Source: Gemmatimonadota bacterium (GTDB lineage Bacteria; Gemmatimonadota; Gemmatimonadetes; Gemmatimonadales; Gemmatimonadaceae). From it: DNA of 64,000 nucleotides. A program made the position numbers and the translations under genes. Of this stretch, positions 1 to 8,480 are shown piece after piece; the stretch's first letter is position 1; every line of letters starts with the position of its first letter. The stretch lies in assembly GCA_016719105.1 (NCBI GenBank), contig JADKAQ010000008.1, positions 372,001 through 436,000 of the forward strand, given 5' to 3'. Under the pieces are notes generated by a model, which worked only from the letters and a program-made list of their open reading frames with translations, was not told the origin of the DNA and made no database searches.

Positions 1-212
1 AAGACCTGCATCCGGACCACCGGGTCGCGCTGGTCGAAGGCGACCGTGTTGGTGGTGCGCACGAAGTACCGGTCGGCATACCACCCTTCCCGCATGCGAG
101 GATCGAACTGGAAGAGCGATGCGGGAAACGCGCGCAGCGCCTCGTGCAATGCGCGATGCCGCGCCTCGGGCGGTTCGCTCGGCGGGGCGTCGAAATGCGC
201 CGACGATGTCAT
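1..212 (-). CDS. Nicotinate phosphoribosyltransferase-like protein, N-terminal part (cut by window start)
   Basis: Only the first ~70 codons are present; the gene runs leftwards out of the window. The ATG is the complement of 210-212 and gives MTSSAHFDAPPSEPPEARHR at the N-terminus. Further in come REGWYADRYFVRTTNTV and then DPVVRMQV. The pattern 'GxYxDxYFxRT' followed by 'DPxVxMQVF' is what I know from the N-terminus of nicotinate phosphoribosyltransferases, which make nicotinate mononucleotide from nicotinate and PRPP in NAD salvage. The catalytic and PRPP-binding parts lie outside the window, so the call rests on this N-terminal similarity alone. The 193 bp between it and the next minus-strand gene hold nothing I recognise. 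Confidence 0.55.
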   Translation of the reverse strand, partial: MTSSAHFDAPPSEPPEARHRALHEALRAFPASLFQFDPRMREGWYADRYFVRTTNTVAFDQRDPVVRMQV

Positions 213-405
213 GATGGACGGGTGCGCGCGGAGATTCGCGGGGGGCAGGCCACCTGTCGCGCGTCGCCGGTACGGTGACGTGTGGAGATCGGGTGGCCTC
301 GAGTCACGCCCACAACCTGACCGCACGTCCCGGCATTGTCTATGGGGCGACGCCCACTCGCGCGACCACCGCGCCGCCACTCGCAACCGATCACGCCGCC
401 GCGGA

Positions 406-1989
406 TCACGCGGGATCGCGCGACGAATCACGCACGACCTCGCACAACACCTCGATCGCGCGCGTCATGACCGGCGCATCGAAGCCGGCGAAGCCGAGCA
501 GCAGCGCGCCCCGCGAACGCGGGACGATCGACAAGGCCCCCAGCGGCGAGGCCACGACCCCGCGTGCGTGCGCGGCGCGCGCGAGCGCGGCATCGTCGTG
601 CCCTGCGTGCAGCCATCCCACGAGGTGCATCCCCGCATCGACCGGTTGCGCCTCGAGCCACGACGATGCGCGCTCGGCGAGGAGACGCAGCAGCGTGTCC
701 TGACGCTCGGCATAGAGCCCGCGCATGCGCCGCACGTGGCGCGCGAAGTGCCCCTCGGCGATGAAGTCGGCGACGACGGCCTGCTCCAGCGACGACGGAT
801 GGCGATCGACCGCGGCACGCGCCTGGGCGAACGGCTCGACCAACTCCGGAGGGACGACGACGTAGCCCAGTCGCAGCGCGGGAAAGAGCGTCTTGCTGAA
901 GGTCCCCACGTAGACCACGCGCCCCTCGAGGTCCATCCCCTGCAACGAGGGGAGGGGACGCCCACGAAAGCGATACTCGCTATCGAAGTCGTCTTCCACC
1001 ACCCACGCCCCACGACGACGCGCCCATTGCAGCAGCGCCAGGCGGCGTGCCGCGCTGAGCGTCACGCCTAACGGGAACTGGTGCGACGGCGTGACGCAGG
1101 CGAGCCTCGGCGTCACCGCGAGGGCGTCGAGGGCGGCCACGTCGAGTCCGTCTGCATCGACCGGGATCGGGGCGAGCGCTGCACCGGCCGCGAGCAGCGC
1201 GGCGCGCGTCCCGCGATACCCGGGGTCCTCGATGGCCGCCACGTCGCCCGGGTCGAGCAGGACGCGCGCGCAGAGGTCGAAGGCCTGCTGCGCCCCGCTC
1301 ACCACGATGACCTGCCGTTCGTCGCAGTTGACCGCCCGCGCCTGACGCAGGTACTCCGCGATGGCGGCGCGCAGCGGTGGGTGGCCATGCGGTTCGGCGT
1401 AGGCAAGTTGCGCGGCGGTGAGGCGGCGCCAGCGGCGCGCGAGCAGTCGCCCCCACAGCTGCAACGGGAAGTGATCGAGCGCCGGCGTCCCGAGGCGGAA
1501 GGCGCGCGCCCCGGTCACCCCATGCATCGGCGACGACGTCACCGAGAGCGACGCCAGCAGCCGCCCGCGATGGGAGGTCTGCGGTCGCGATAGCTTGTCG
1601 CCGGCCGGGGAGGCCGGCCCTGCGGTGCGCGAACGCGGGGGCGCCGCGGAGGGCTCGGCCCCCGGACGCGCCCGGAGATGGTCGTCGGGGACGACGTGCG
1701 CCACGAACGTCCCCCTGCGCTGCTGGCCGCGCAGGTACCCTTCGGCGCGCAGCTGGTCAAAGACGAGGGCGACGGTGGTGCGGGAGACGTCGAGCGACTC
1801 GGCAAGCCCGCGCGTCCCGGGGAGGCGGATCCCCGGGGCGAGCCGTCCCTCCAGGATGGCCCCTCGCAAGGCGGCGTACAGTTGCCGCTGCAATGGTTCG
1901 ACGGCCTCGGGGTCGAGCGCGAGGGCAAGCGGGACCGCACTCCCTCGACGTGCGGATCTGGCCTTATCAGTTGTTTGCTTTCTGGCCAT
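406..1989 (-). CDS. MocR/PdxR-type transcriptional regulator (GntR wHTH + aminotransferase class I domain)
   Basis: This 527-aa protein has the standard MocR architecture. Residues ~25-95 form a GntR winged helix (LPGTRGLAESLDVSRTTV, then a wing ending RRGTFVA). A linker follows, then a fold-type I aminotransferase-like domain from ~165 to the end. The PLP-binding lysine lies in GTFSKTLFPALRLGY, preceded by the cofactor-contacting VVEDDFDSEYRF segment. Family members sense PLP or related ligands and activate vitamin B6 or amino-compound genes. It is divergent from a PNPOx-like flavoprotein gene only ~97 bp away, which is the obvious candidate target. PdxR itself controls PLP synthase genes, and none is seen here, so I do not assign pdxR. 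Confidence 0.9.
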   Translation of the reverse strand: MARKQTTDKARSARRGSAVPLALALDPEAVEPLQRQLYAALRGAILEGRLAPGIRLPGTRGLAESLDVSRTTVALVFDQLRAEGYLRGQQRRGTFVAHVVPDDHLRARPGAEPSAAPPRSRTAGPASPAGDKLSRPQTSHRGRLLASLSVTSSPMHGVTGARAFRLGTPALDHFPLQLWGRLLARRWRRLTAAQLAYAEPHGHPPLRAAIAEYLRQARAVNCDERQVIVVSGAQQAFDLCARVLLDPGDVAAIEDPGYRGTRAALLAAGAALAPIPVDADGLDVAALDALAVTPRLACVTPSHQFPLGVTLSAARRLALLQWARRRGAWVVEDDFDSEYRFRGRPLPSLQGMDLEGRVVYVGTFSKTLFPALRLGYVVVPPELVEPFAQARAAVDRHPSSLEQAVVADFIAEGHFARHVRRMRGLYAERQDTLLRLLAERASSWLEAQPVDAGMHLVGWLHAGHDDAALARAAHARGVVASPLGALSIVPRSRGALLLGFAGFDAPVMTRAIEVLCEVVRDSSRDPA

Positions 1990-2086
1990 TTCGATAGAAC
2001 CAGTGATGGCGTAAAGTCACCGAAGGATTCGCCGTTCGCTACGCCGCCTGGCCACAAGAGCCTCTTCACACCGCCGATAGGTGCGC
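1990..2086. promoter_or_regulatory. Divergent intergenic region between MocR-type regulator and PNPOx-like gene
   Basis: This ~97-bp spacer must hold the promoters of both divergent genes. Read on the minus strand, just upstream of the regulator start, it has ACTGGTTCTATCGAAATGG, an AT-richer patch than its surroundings. It is the most likely place for autoregulation by the MocR protein. The operator assignment is inference; no verified consensus is matched. Confidence 0.4.
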
Positions 2087-2704
2087 ATGACCGCGTCCGT
2101 TCCCAGCCCCGCTCCCACCCTGGCCTCGACCAGCGACCGAACGCACCTCCGCGTCCATCCCGAGCGGTCGGCGCCGGACGAGGTCGCGGGGATCCTGCGC
2201 GACGGGCTGGTGGCTCACATCGCCGTTGCCGACGACGCGGGGCCGGTGGTCATCCCCATGACGTACGCCCTCGATGAGGTGCGCCCGGGGACGATCTATG
2301 TCCACGGCGCGCACCACTCGCGCCTCATGCAGCACGTGGCGAGCGGGAAGCCGGTCTGCGTGTCGGTGACGCTGGTCGACGGCCTCGTGTACTCGCGCAC
2401 CGCGCTCTACCACTCGGTGAACTATCGGAGCGCCGTCTGCTTCGGGACGGCGCGGGTGGTCGATGACCCCGAGGAGCAGATGCGGGCGTCGCTCGCGCTC
2501 ATGCTGCGCTACTTCCCGGGGCGCACGGAGGGGGTCGACTTCGATCCGATTCCCGAGGAGCACCTGCGGGGCACCTCGTACGTGGCCATCGAGGTCACCG
2601 ACGCCAGCGCCAAGGTCCGTCGTGGCGGCCCCAAGGGCCCTCGCGATCAGGACCCCACCGCGCCCGGCACCGCGGGCGTGCTGGTGTTCGACCCCCCGCG
2701 TTAG
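2087..2704 (+). CDS. Pyridoxamine 5'-phosphate oxidase family flavin-nucleotide-binding protein
   Basis: This 205-aa protein has the FMN-binding split-barrel features of the COG3467 group: a VAHIAVADDAGPVVIPM first strand, IYVHGAHHSRLMQHV for phosphate/FMN contact, and the internal CVSVTLVDGLVYSR and YRSAVCFG segments. Such proteins bind FMN or heme and are generally of unknown substrate; a few are pyridoxamine-phosphate-oxidase-like. I start at ATG 2087, six bases after an in-frame GTG at 2081, because AGG sits just upstream. The Pro/Ala-rich first 20 residues are not conserved-looking. The divergent MocR regulator suggests control by a B6-like ligand or amino compound. Its stop codon is part of a CGTTAGG motif. 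Confidence 0.85.
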   Translation: MTASVPSPAPTLASTSDRTHLRVHPERSAPDEVAGILRDGLVAHIAVADDAGPVVIPMTYALDEVRPGTIYVHGAHHSRLMQHVASGKPVCVSVTLVDGLVYSRTALYHSVNYRSAVCFGTARVVDDPEEQMRASLALMLRYFPGRTEGVDFDPIPEEHLRGTSYVAIEVTDASAKVRRGGPKGPRDQDPTAPGTAGVLVFDPPR

Positions 2705-2773
2705 GATCTCCCCGTCGTCGGCCCGTCCCCACCATCGCTGGGGCGTGACCGTCGCCAAACCCGCCATTCGCGA

Positions 2774-3235
2774 ATGAAGCAGCATCACTATTCCGTCGAT
2801 GTCCGCTGGACCGGCAACCTGGGCGAAGGGACCGCGAGCTATCGCGGTTACCGCCGATCGCACGAGTTGTCGGCGCCGGGCAAGGCGCCGATCGCAGGAT
2901 CGTCCGATCCTGCCTTTCGCGGCGATGCCGACTGCTACAACCCCGAGGAGCTGCTCGTGGGGGCGCTGTCGGCGTGTCACATGCTCTGGTTCCTGCACCA
3001 GTGCGCCGACGCGGGGGTGGTGCTGGAGACCTACGAGGATTCGCCCGAGGGGGTGATGGTCGAGGCGTCGGGCGGGGGTGGGCGCTTCGTCGAGGTGGTG
3101 CTGCGCCCGCGCACAACCGTTCGCGGCGACGTGGCGCCCGGGCTGCTCCGACAGTTGCACGAGCGTTCGCACGCGCTGTGCTTCGTCGCCAACTCGATGA
3201 ACTTCCCCGTGCGCGTCGAACCTGCGGTGGACTGA
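2774..3235 (+). CDS. OsmC family protein (organic hydroperoxide/osmotic stress peroxiredoxin-like)
   Basis: This 153-aa protein matches the OsmC/Ohr fold. The first redox cysteine is in EELLVGALSACHMLWFL and the second in HALCFVANSMNFPV, the two-Cys pattern used to reduce organic hydroperoxides via lipoylated or thiol partners. The N-terminal YSVDVRWTGNLGEGTASYRG is typical of the YhfA/OsmC branch rather than Ohr. It is cytoplasmic with no signal peptide. It lies 69 bp after the PNPOx-like gene on the same strand, so the two may be co-transcribed. It converges on a methyltransferase gene with a ~43-bp gap. Confidence 0.9.
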   Translation: MKQHHYSVDVRWTGNLGEGTASYRGYRRSHELSAPGKAPIAGSSDPAFRGDADCYNPEELLVGALSACHMLWFLHQCADAGVVLETYEDSPEGVMVEASGGGGRFVEVVLRPRTTVRGDVAPGLLRQLHERSHALCFVANSMNFPVRVEPAVD

Positions 3236-3278
3236 CCGCCATCCCGGCGAGGATGCCCGACCTGGCAGGCGCCGCCGC

Positions 3279-4037
3279 CTAACGCCTTTCGCTGATGCGC
3301 CCCGCCAGCACCAACATCGGCCAGCGCACCAGTCGCGGCGTCGCGCCGTCGGGCCACGCGACGGCCAGCCGCTCGCGCAATTCCTCGAGCGGATCGCCCC
3401 CCTCCTGCTCCCGGGCGCGCTTGAGCGCCGACCAGGTGCCCAGGAACCCCGTCAGGCCGTCGCGGTCGAGCAAGGCCTCGATGGGGGGCGACTCGACCGG
3501 AAGCCGCGGGAAGGGAAACTCGAGCGTGGCGTAGCCGCTCTCCACATGCCGGCGCTCGAACGGCCAGTACGACCCCAGGCGTGCCTCGTAGAACCAGTGC
3601 ACGACGGCATCCACCGCCGCATCGACTTCGACCATGCCGTACGTCCAGGCCGCGATCGCCGCGCCGGGGACAGCCACACGTTGCACCTCGCGGTAGAAGG
3701 CGGCGAGATCGAACCAGTGCAGCGCCTGCGCGACGGTCACCAGGTCGACCGACGCGTCGGCGAGCGGAGCCTGCTCGGCTGGTGCGACGTGGTAGGTCAC
3801 GCGAGGGTGCGCGGTTGCGTGCGCCACCTGGCTGGCACTCGCGTCGGTGGCATCGACGTGCGAGAACTGCCCGGCCAGCAGGATGGCCGCCTGCCCGCTC
3901 CCCGTCCCAACGTCCCAGCAGCGCTCGCGGCGCGGCGCCAGCGCCGCGACGTTGGCAATCAGCGCCGCCGGATACGTGGGACGAAAGGCCGCGTAGGAAC
4001 CCGCCTGTGGCGCGAAGTGGTCCTGGAAGGCGCTCAT
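3279..4037 (-). CDS. Class I SAM-dependent methyltransferase
   Basis: This 252-aa protein starts with DHFAPQAGSYAAFRPTYPA, then the SAM-binding motif I CWDVGTGSGQAA (~residues 40-51), the acidic ribose-binding VDATDAS, and a motif near LVTVAQALHWFD. The 'F..A..YA..RP.YP' opening and 'ALHWFD' are hallmarks of the Methyltransf_11 subgroup that includes yeast Tmt1/Crg1-like trans-aconitate methyltransferases. The true substrate is not inferable. The start ATG overlaps the stop of the upstream minus-strand gene in an ATGA, so it is probably translationally coupled to the phosphodiester-glycosidase protein. Its stop (TAG) lies in a CGTTAGG motif. Confidence 0.88.
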   Translation of the reverse strand: MSAFQDHFAPQAGSYAAFRPTYPAALIANVAALAPRRERCWDVGTGSGQAAILLAGQFSHVDATDASASQVAHATAHPRVTYHVAPAEQAPLADASVDLVTVAQALHWFDLAAFYREVQRVAVPGAAIAAWTYGMVEVDAAVDAVVHWFYEARLGSYWPFERRHVESGYATLEFPFPRLPVESPPIEALLDRDGLTGFLGTWSALKRAREQEGGDPLEELRERLAVAWPDGATPRLVRWPMLVLAGRISERR

Positions 4038-5437
4038 GGTTTCAGCTGACGGATGACGAGGGCGTTCCCCACCGCGCGCTCGCCGGTGGGATCAGAGGGG
4101 AAGTTCACGATCTCCCCCTTCACCCAGAGCGCGCTGGAGCCGCCGCCGTCGAGGTTCATCGCCTGGCCGGCACCTAACGCGATGAGCGCGTCGCCGAGCT
4201 CAACGAGCGACATCCCGACGCTCCACGGACGTCGCCCGTCGACGACAACGAGCAGGAGCTGGGTGGAATCGCGCGAGAGGGCGATGGCGCTGCGCGGGTG
4301 GCGCGCCGAAGAGAAGCGCGGGAAGGTCCCCTCGAGTGAATCGGCGAGGACGCCGACGTTGGCGCCGTCCTGCACCACGCGCGGCCAGCCCCCCACCGAG
4401 GTCTGCGCGCTGAAGGTAGGGACGCCGAGCCCCGCCAGCACACGTACGGTGCCCCCGCGCCGGGCGAGCGCTCGCACGAAGGCGATGGCCGAGTCGCCGG
4501 TGGCGCTCAGGACCGCACCGCGCGGCGCGATGCGCGACGCGCCGCCAACGCGCGGACGTGGCGTGGCGACGCGATAGCGGAGCGTGTCGCCGCGCGCACC
4601 AGCGAACGTCAGCGCGACTTCCACCGCCCGGCGCGTGGCCGCGAGGCTCGCCGCGCGCGCGCTGTCGGCCCGCAGCTGCGCGACAGAGGGCGCAGGGCGC
4701 GGCGCCGGCGCGGCATCCGGGTCACGCGGGCGCACCGCCGTCGCGCGCGCGCCCGTGAGCGTATCACCGGGCGCCTCACCGGGCGTCTCGCCGAGCGTTC
4801 GGTCGCCGTACCAGGGCGTATAGAGCACCAGCCCTTCGGTGTGCGGCGGGCGATAGTTGATCCCCACAAGCGGCTGCGTTCCGCGCCCGGCATACACGGC
4901 GCCGTGCAGCTCGAAACGTCCGATATGCACCCCGCCGCGACGGTCGACGGCGAACTGGGTGTGGGCATTGTCGAATGCGTCGTGGGGCGAGTCGGTGATC
5001 ACCGCCCCTTTCACCCATTCCCCACGGATGACGTGGTTGTTCTCGACCTCGCCGGTGCCGAGATCGAAGAAGTCGGCGTTGATGGCGACCAAGGGACGCT
5101 CGCCACGCGCCGTGAGGCGCTGCACCATCGCGCTCACCCGCTCGCGCCCCACCATGCGCTCGGCGGCCCGAACGCCGTCAATCGCATAGCCTTTTTGGCG
5201 CAGGTCGATCGTCGCGACGTGCAGGAGCCACGGCCCTTCGGGGCGCAGCAGGCACGTGTACGTGACGCCGGGCGCGATGGTGTCGACCGTCTGCCGCACC
5301 GTTGGTGCGGGGAGGACACGCGTCGTGTCGCCGACGCAACGCCGCACCCCCTGCTCCTGCGCCTTGCCCCACGTGGGAACCGCCAACAGGAGTGCAGGGA
5401 CGGACAGCAGAATCCGTATTGACGCACGCCGCAACAT
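4034..5437 (-). CDS. Secreted phosphodiester glycosidase (NAGPA) family protein
   Basis: I start at ATG 5437, giving 467 aa. It begins MLRRASIRILLSVPALLLAV and is cut around GKAQ, a plausible signal peptide. The frame is open a further 100 codons upstream but that would overlap the divergent receptor gene. The domain is recognisable by VAINADFFDLGTGE (~residue 120), a later GANVGVLADSL and the C-terminal VVDGRRPWSVGMSLVEL, QAMNLDGGGSSALWV. These match the NAGPA domain of N-acetylglucosamine-1-phosphodiester alpha-N-acetylglucosaminidase and bacterial exopolysaccharide proteins, which cleave sugar phosphodiesters. A Pro/Ala/Asp-rich linker sits mid-protein. It is translationally coupled by ATGA to the methyltransferase downstream and divergent from a TonB receptor. 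Confidence 0.85.
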   Translation of the reverse strand: MLRRASIRILLSVPALLLAVPTWGKAQEQGVRRCVGDTTRVLPAPTVRQTVDTIAPGVTYTCLLRPEGPWLLHVATIDLRQKGYAIDGVRAAERMVGRERVSAMVQRLTARGERPLVAINADFFDLGTGEVENNHVIRGEWVKGAVITDSPHDAFDNAHTQFAVDRRGGVHIGRFELHGAVYAGRGTQPLVGINYRPPHTEGLVLYTPWYGDRTLGETPGEAPGDTLTGARATAVRPRDPDAAPAPRPAPSVAQLRADSARAASLAATRRAVEVALTFAGARGDTLRYRVATPRPRVGGASRIAPRGAVLSATGDSAIAFVRALARRGGTVRVLAGLGVPTFSAQTSVGGWPRVVQDGANVGVLADSLEGTFPRFSSARHPRSAIALSRDSTQLLLVVVDGRRPWSVGMSLVELGDALIALGAGQAMNLDGGGSSALWVKGEIVNFPSDPTGERAVGNALVIRQLKP

Positions 5438-5516
5438 CCCTGACACTTTCGCCCACAGCGAAGGCCAGACGCTTCGCGTTGAGAACATGCCTCTCACCCC
5501 CAGGAGATACCTCCAG
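5438..5516. promoter_or_regulatory. Divergent promoter region and receptor ribosome-binding site
   Basis: The 79 bp separate the NAGPA gene (minus) from the TonB receptor (plus). CAGGAGATACCTCCAG ends at 5516; the AGGAG at 5502-5506 is spaced 10 nt from ATG 5517 and fixes that start over the earlier in-frame ATG at 5487. No clear -35/-10 is assigned. Confidence 0.4.
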
Positions 5517-8318
5517 ATGCGAACTTGGGTCGTACGCGCCCTTGCCGTCGCGACGCTGGGTTGGTTTGCCACGTCGTCCGCGGTGCAAGCACAGAATACC
5601 ATCACGCTCGAAGGGAGCGTGGTCGGAAAGGAGGGCGAGCCGATTGTTGGCGCGCAGATCGCTGTCACGAACGTCGCTACAAGTGAACGCCGCAACGTCA
5701 CCACGCGCCAGAACGGGGAGTTCCGGCTGCTCGGCCTCTTCTCCGGCAAGTACTCGATCGACGTGCGGGCGCTGGGTTACAAGCCGGTCCAGGATTCGGT
5801 GCAGCTCGTGATCGGCACGCGCGCCCGCCTCACGATCACGATGGAGAAGGGGGCGACCGAACTGCAGGCCGTCGCCGTCACCGCCGAGCGCGTGAAGCAG
5901 GTCGAAGTACAGCGCCTGTCCATCTCGGCCCCCGTGCTCAAGGAAGAGATCGAGAACCTCCCGATGAACGCGCGCGGCGTGATGAACCTCGCCGCCATCG
6001 CCCCGGGGGTGAAGAGCTACGCGCCGCAGCAGGGGCGCGCGCTCCCGTCGGCTGGCGGTGCGCCGGACCTGCGCTTCATCAACCTCTACATGGACGGCGT
6101 AGAGATGAAGTCGCTGTACAACGGCAACCTCGTCGGCATTCCGCAGACCGGGTCGCCGTTGCCGCAGGAAGCGCTCGAGGAGTTCCGCGTGTACCTCAAC
6201 CCGTACGACGCCGAGTACTCGCGCGCGGGTTCGTACGTGATCTCGGCGGTGAGCCGCCGCGGCACCGACAAGTGGGAAGGGTCGGCCTTCGGCTTCTACC
6301 AGGGCAAGGACTACATCGCCCGCACGTTCATTCAGGAGCGCGCCAATTCGTTGCTGCCGAAGTACGGGCGCAACCAGTTCGGCCTCAACCTTCGCGGCCC
6401 GATTGCCAAGGGGAAGCTCTACTTTGCCGGGAGCTACGAAGGGACGCTCACCGACAACTACATCGACGTGGTTCCGACCACGACGTATGCGCCGTGGCAG
6501 AAATACAAGGGCTCGTTCCTGGCGCCGCAGAAGAACCACACCTTCTTCTCGCGCCTCACCGCCACGCCGAACGACAAGAGCACGTACGACTTCATGTGGT
6601 CGACGCGCATCCTCGACGGCGAGGGGAACTTCGGCGGGCGCTCGTCGCAGGATGCGGGGATCTCGCAGAAGTACCTGATCAACACCGCACAGCTGCGCCA
6701 CCGCTGGCTCCCGACCACCAACCTGGTCAACGAGCTGTCGCTGCAGTACGTGCAGTGGAACCACACCGAGGCGCCGCTGCTTCCCGGGCCGACCTTCACG
6801 TACCCCGGCATCATCACGGGGACGTCGGGCTTCCCGCTCGAGCTGCGCGAGAAGCACTTCCGCCTGGTCAACCGCTCGACCTACAACCTGGACGACTGGG
6901 GCGGCAACCACCTGATCAAGTTTGGCGCCGAGCTCTCCAGGATCAACGGCAGCCAGTACCTCCCGTCCAACCAGTTCGGGTCGTTCAGCTTCCTCACCGA
7001 CACGTCGAGCCTGCCTAACGCTGCCTCGATCTCGGTGGGCTTCAGCAACGCCGCCGGCACCGATGACGCGCGCGCCAGCGCGACGGGCTACACGACGGGC
7101 TTCTACCTCAACGACGAGTGGCGCCCGCGCGAGAACCTCACGATCAACCTCGGCCTGCGCTACGACGCCGAGCTCAACACGCTCAACAACGACCAGACGG
7201 TGCCGTGGGCCAGCGATTCGCGCCTCACGTCGCGCGCCGAGCTCGCCGACTTCATCAACCGCGGCGACCGCAAGAACGACCTGAACAACTTCTCGCCGCG
7301 CATCTCGTTCTCGTGGGACCCCAACAAGCAGAACAAGACGTTCGTGCGCGGCGGCTTCGCGATCCTCTACGATCGCGTGACGTCGTTCATCGGCTTCCAG
7401 GAGCGCCTCAACTCGACGTGGCGGTCGTACACCTTTGCCAACCCCGGCACGAAGGACCCGGCCGTGCTGCGCCAGCGCGTTGCGGCTGGCGGCGCCACCG
7501 CCCCGCTCTCGCCGGTACTGGTCAAGAACCTCATGCGCACGCCAGAAAACTGGCAGTACTCCCTGGGCGTCGGGCACCAGTTCACGGACGCCTTCGGCGT
7601 CAACGTCGACTACGTGAACCAGAACATCAAGAACCTGTACGTGCGCCTCAACGCCAACTGGTTCAACGCCGCCGCCAACGTGCGCGCGCGCGTCCTCAGC
7701 CCGGCGTACGGCGACATCATCCTGTGGGATGACTTCGGCAAGGCGAAGTTCTCCGGCCTCGTCACGCAGGCCACCTACAGCAAGAATGGCCAGCGCTTCA
7801 ACCTGGCCTACACGCTGGGGTGGTACAAGTCGGACTTCGACGGGAACCTGGCCAACATCTTCCCGAACCGCTCGTCGTACCAGATGCAGTACACCTCGGG
7901 CGACGAGCGTCACCGCTTCGTCCTCTCGACCATCAACAAGCTGCCGTTCGGGATCCAGGCCTCGACCATCACGCAGGTGGCGTCGCCGCGCCCGTACGTG
8001 GCCATCGATGGCAAGGACCTCAACCTCAACAACGTCACCTTCGACGACTTCACCGGCCCGGATCGTGTCATCCGCCCGGAGGGCTCGTGGGAGAACTGGT
8101 ACAAGACGGTCGACCTGCGCCTCCAGCGCGCGCTCATCCAGCGCGGGTCGCAGAAGATCACGGTCATGGCCGAGGTCTTCAACCTGTTCAACAGCGAGAA
8201 CATCTCGGCATTCGGCGGGCAGAAGTTCAGCGGCACGACGCCGATCACCACGTTCGGCCAGTCGACCGGTGCCTTCGCCGCTCGTCAGGCACAGCTGGGC
8301 TTCAAGGTCGACTTCTGA
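5517..8318 (+). CDS. TonB-dependent receptor with N-terminal carboxypeptidase-regulatory-like domain
   Basis: This 933-aa outer-membrane protein has a signal peptide (MRTWVVRALAVATLGW..., cleaved near AVQAQ). A CarboxypepD_reg-like beta-sandwich follows (TITLEGSVVGKEGEPIVGA, ~25-105), then the TonB plug (ISAPVLKEEIENLPMNARG... ), then a long beta-barrel rich in Tyr/Trp/Asn strands ending QAQLGFKVDF with a C-terminal Phe as barrel proteins require. It is the stand-alone type: no SusD lipoprotein is adjacent. Such receptors import nutrients or siderophores using TonB energy; the ligand is unknown. A strong hairpin downstream at 8390-8424 likely ends the transcript, so this looks monocistronic. 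Its neighbour across the divergent promoter is a putative glycosidase, which hints at a glycan-phosphodiester ligand (inference only). Confidence 0.92.
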   Translation: MRTWVVRALAVATLGWFATSSAVQAQNTITLEGSVVGKEGEPIVGAQIAVTNVATSERRNVTTRQNGEFRLLGLFSGKYSIDVRALGYKPVQDSVQLVIGTRARLTITMEKGATELQAVAVTAERVKQVEVQRLSISAPVLKEEIENLPMNARGVMNLAAIAPGVKSYAPQQGRALPSAGGAPDLRFINLYMDGVEMKSLYNGNLVGIPQTGSPLPQEALEEFRVYLNPYDAEYSRAGSYVISAVSRRGTDKWEGSAFGFYQGKDYIARTFIQERANSLLPKYGRNQFGLNLRGPIAKGKLYFAGSYEGTLTDNYIDVVPTTTYAPWQKYKGSFLAPQKNHTFFSRLTATPNDKSTYDFMWSTRILDGEGNFGGRSSQDAGISQKYLINTAQLRHRWLPTTNLVNELSLQYVQWNHTEAPLLPGPTFTYPGIITGTSGFPLELREKHFRLVNRSTYNLDDWGGNHLIKFGAELSRINGSQYLPSNQFGSFSFLTDTSSLPNAASISVGFSNAAGTDDARASATGYTTGFYLNDEWRPRENLTINLGLRYDAELNTLNNDQTVPWASDSRLTSRAELADFINRGDRKNDLNNFSPRISFSWDPNKQNKTFVRGGFAILYDRVTSFIGFQERLNSTWRSYTFANPGTKDPAVLRQRVAAGGATAPLSPVLVKNLMRTPENWQYSLGVGHQFTDAFGVNVDYVNQNIKNLYVRLNANWFNAAANVRARVLSPAYGDIILWDDFGKAKFSGLVTQATYSKNGQRFNLAYTLGWYKSDFDGNLANIFPNRSSYQMQYTSGDERHRFVLSTINKLPFGIQASTITQVASPRPYVAIDGKDLNLNNVTFDDFTGPDRVIRPEGSWENWYKTVDLRLQRALIQRGSQKITVMAEVFNLFNSENISAFGGQKFSGTTPITTFGQSTGAFAARQAQLGFKVDF

Positions 8319-8389
8319 TCAGGACATGCGGGAACCGGTGACCCAACGGTCGCCCGCCCTGCGACTGGACTGATCACGAAGCGAAGGAG

Positions 8390-8424
8390 GAACGCGGGGT
8401 CGCCCATCGGGTGGCCCCGCGTTC
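8390..8424 (+). terminator. Perfect 10-bp hairpin after TonB receptor
   Basis: GAACGCGGGG at 8390-8399 pairs perfectly with CCCCGCGTTC at 8415-8424 around a 15-base loop that can itself fold. It lies ~70 bp after the receptor stop and ~57 bp before the next gene. No U-tract follows, as is common in GC-rich phyla. Confidence 0.6.
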
Positions 8425-8480
8425 GCCTTCCGTGACGTGCCCCCCTCGTGGCGCGCGAGGCGGGGCGGTAACGTCCCCGC

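Noticed and set aside
5178..7913. 911-codon open frame on the minus strand opposite the TonB receptor
   Set aside because: It is an antisense shadow in GC-rich DNA: low-complexity Arg/Val/Glu-rich translation with no motifs, opposite a receptor with clear domains.
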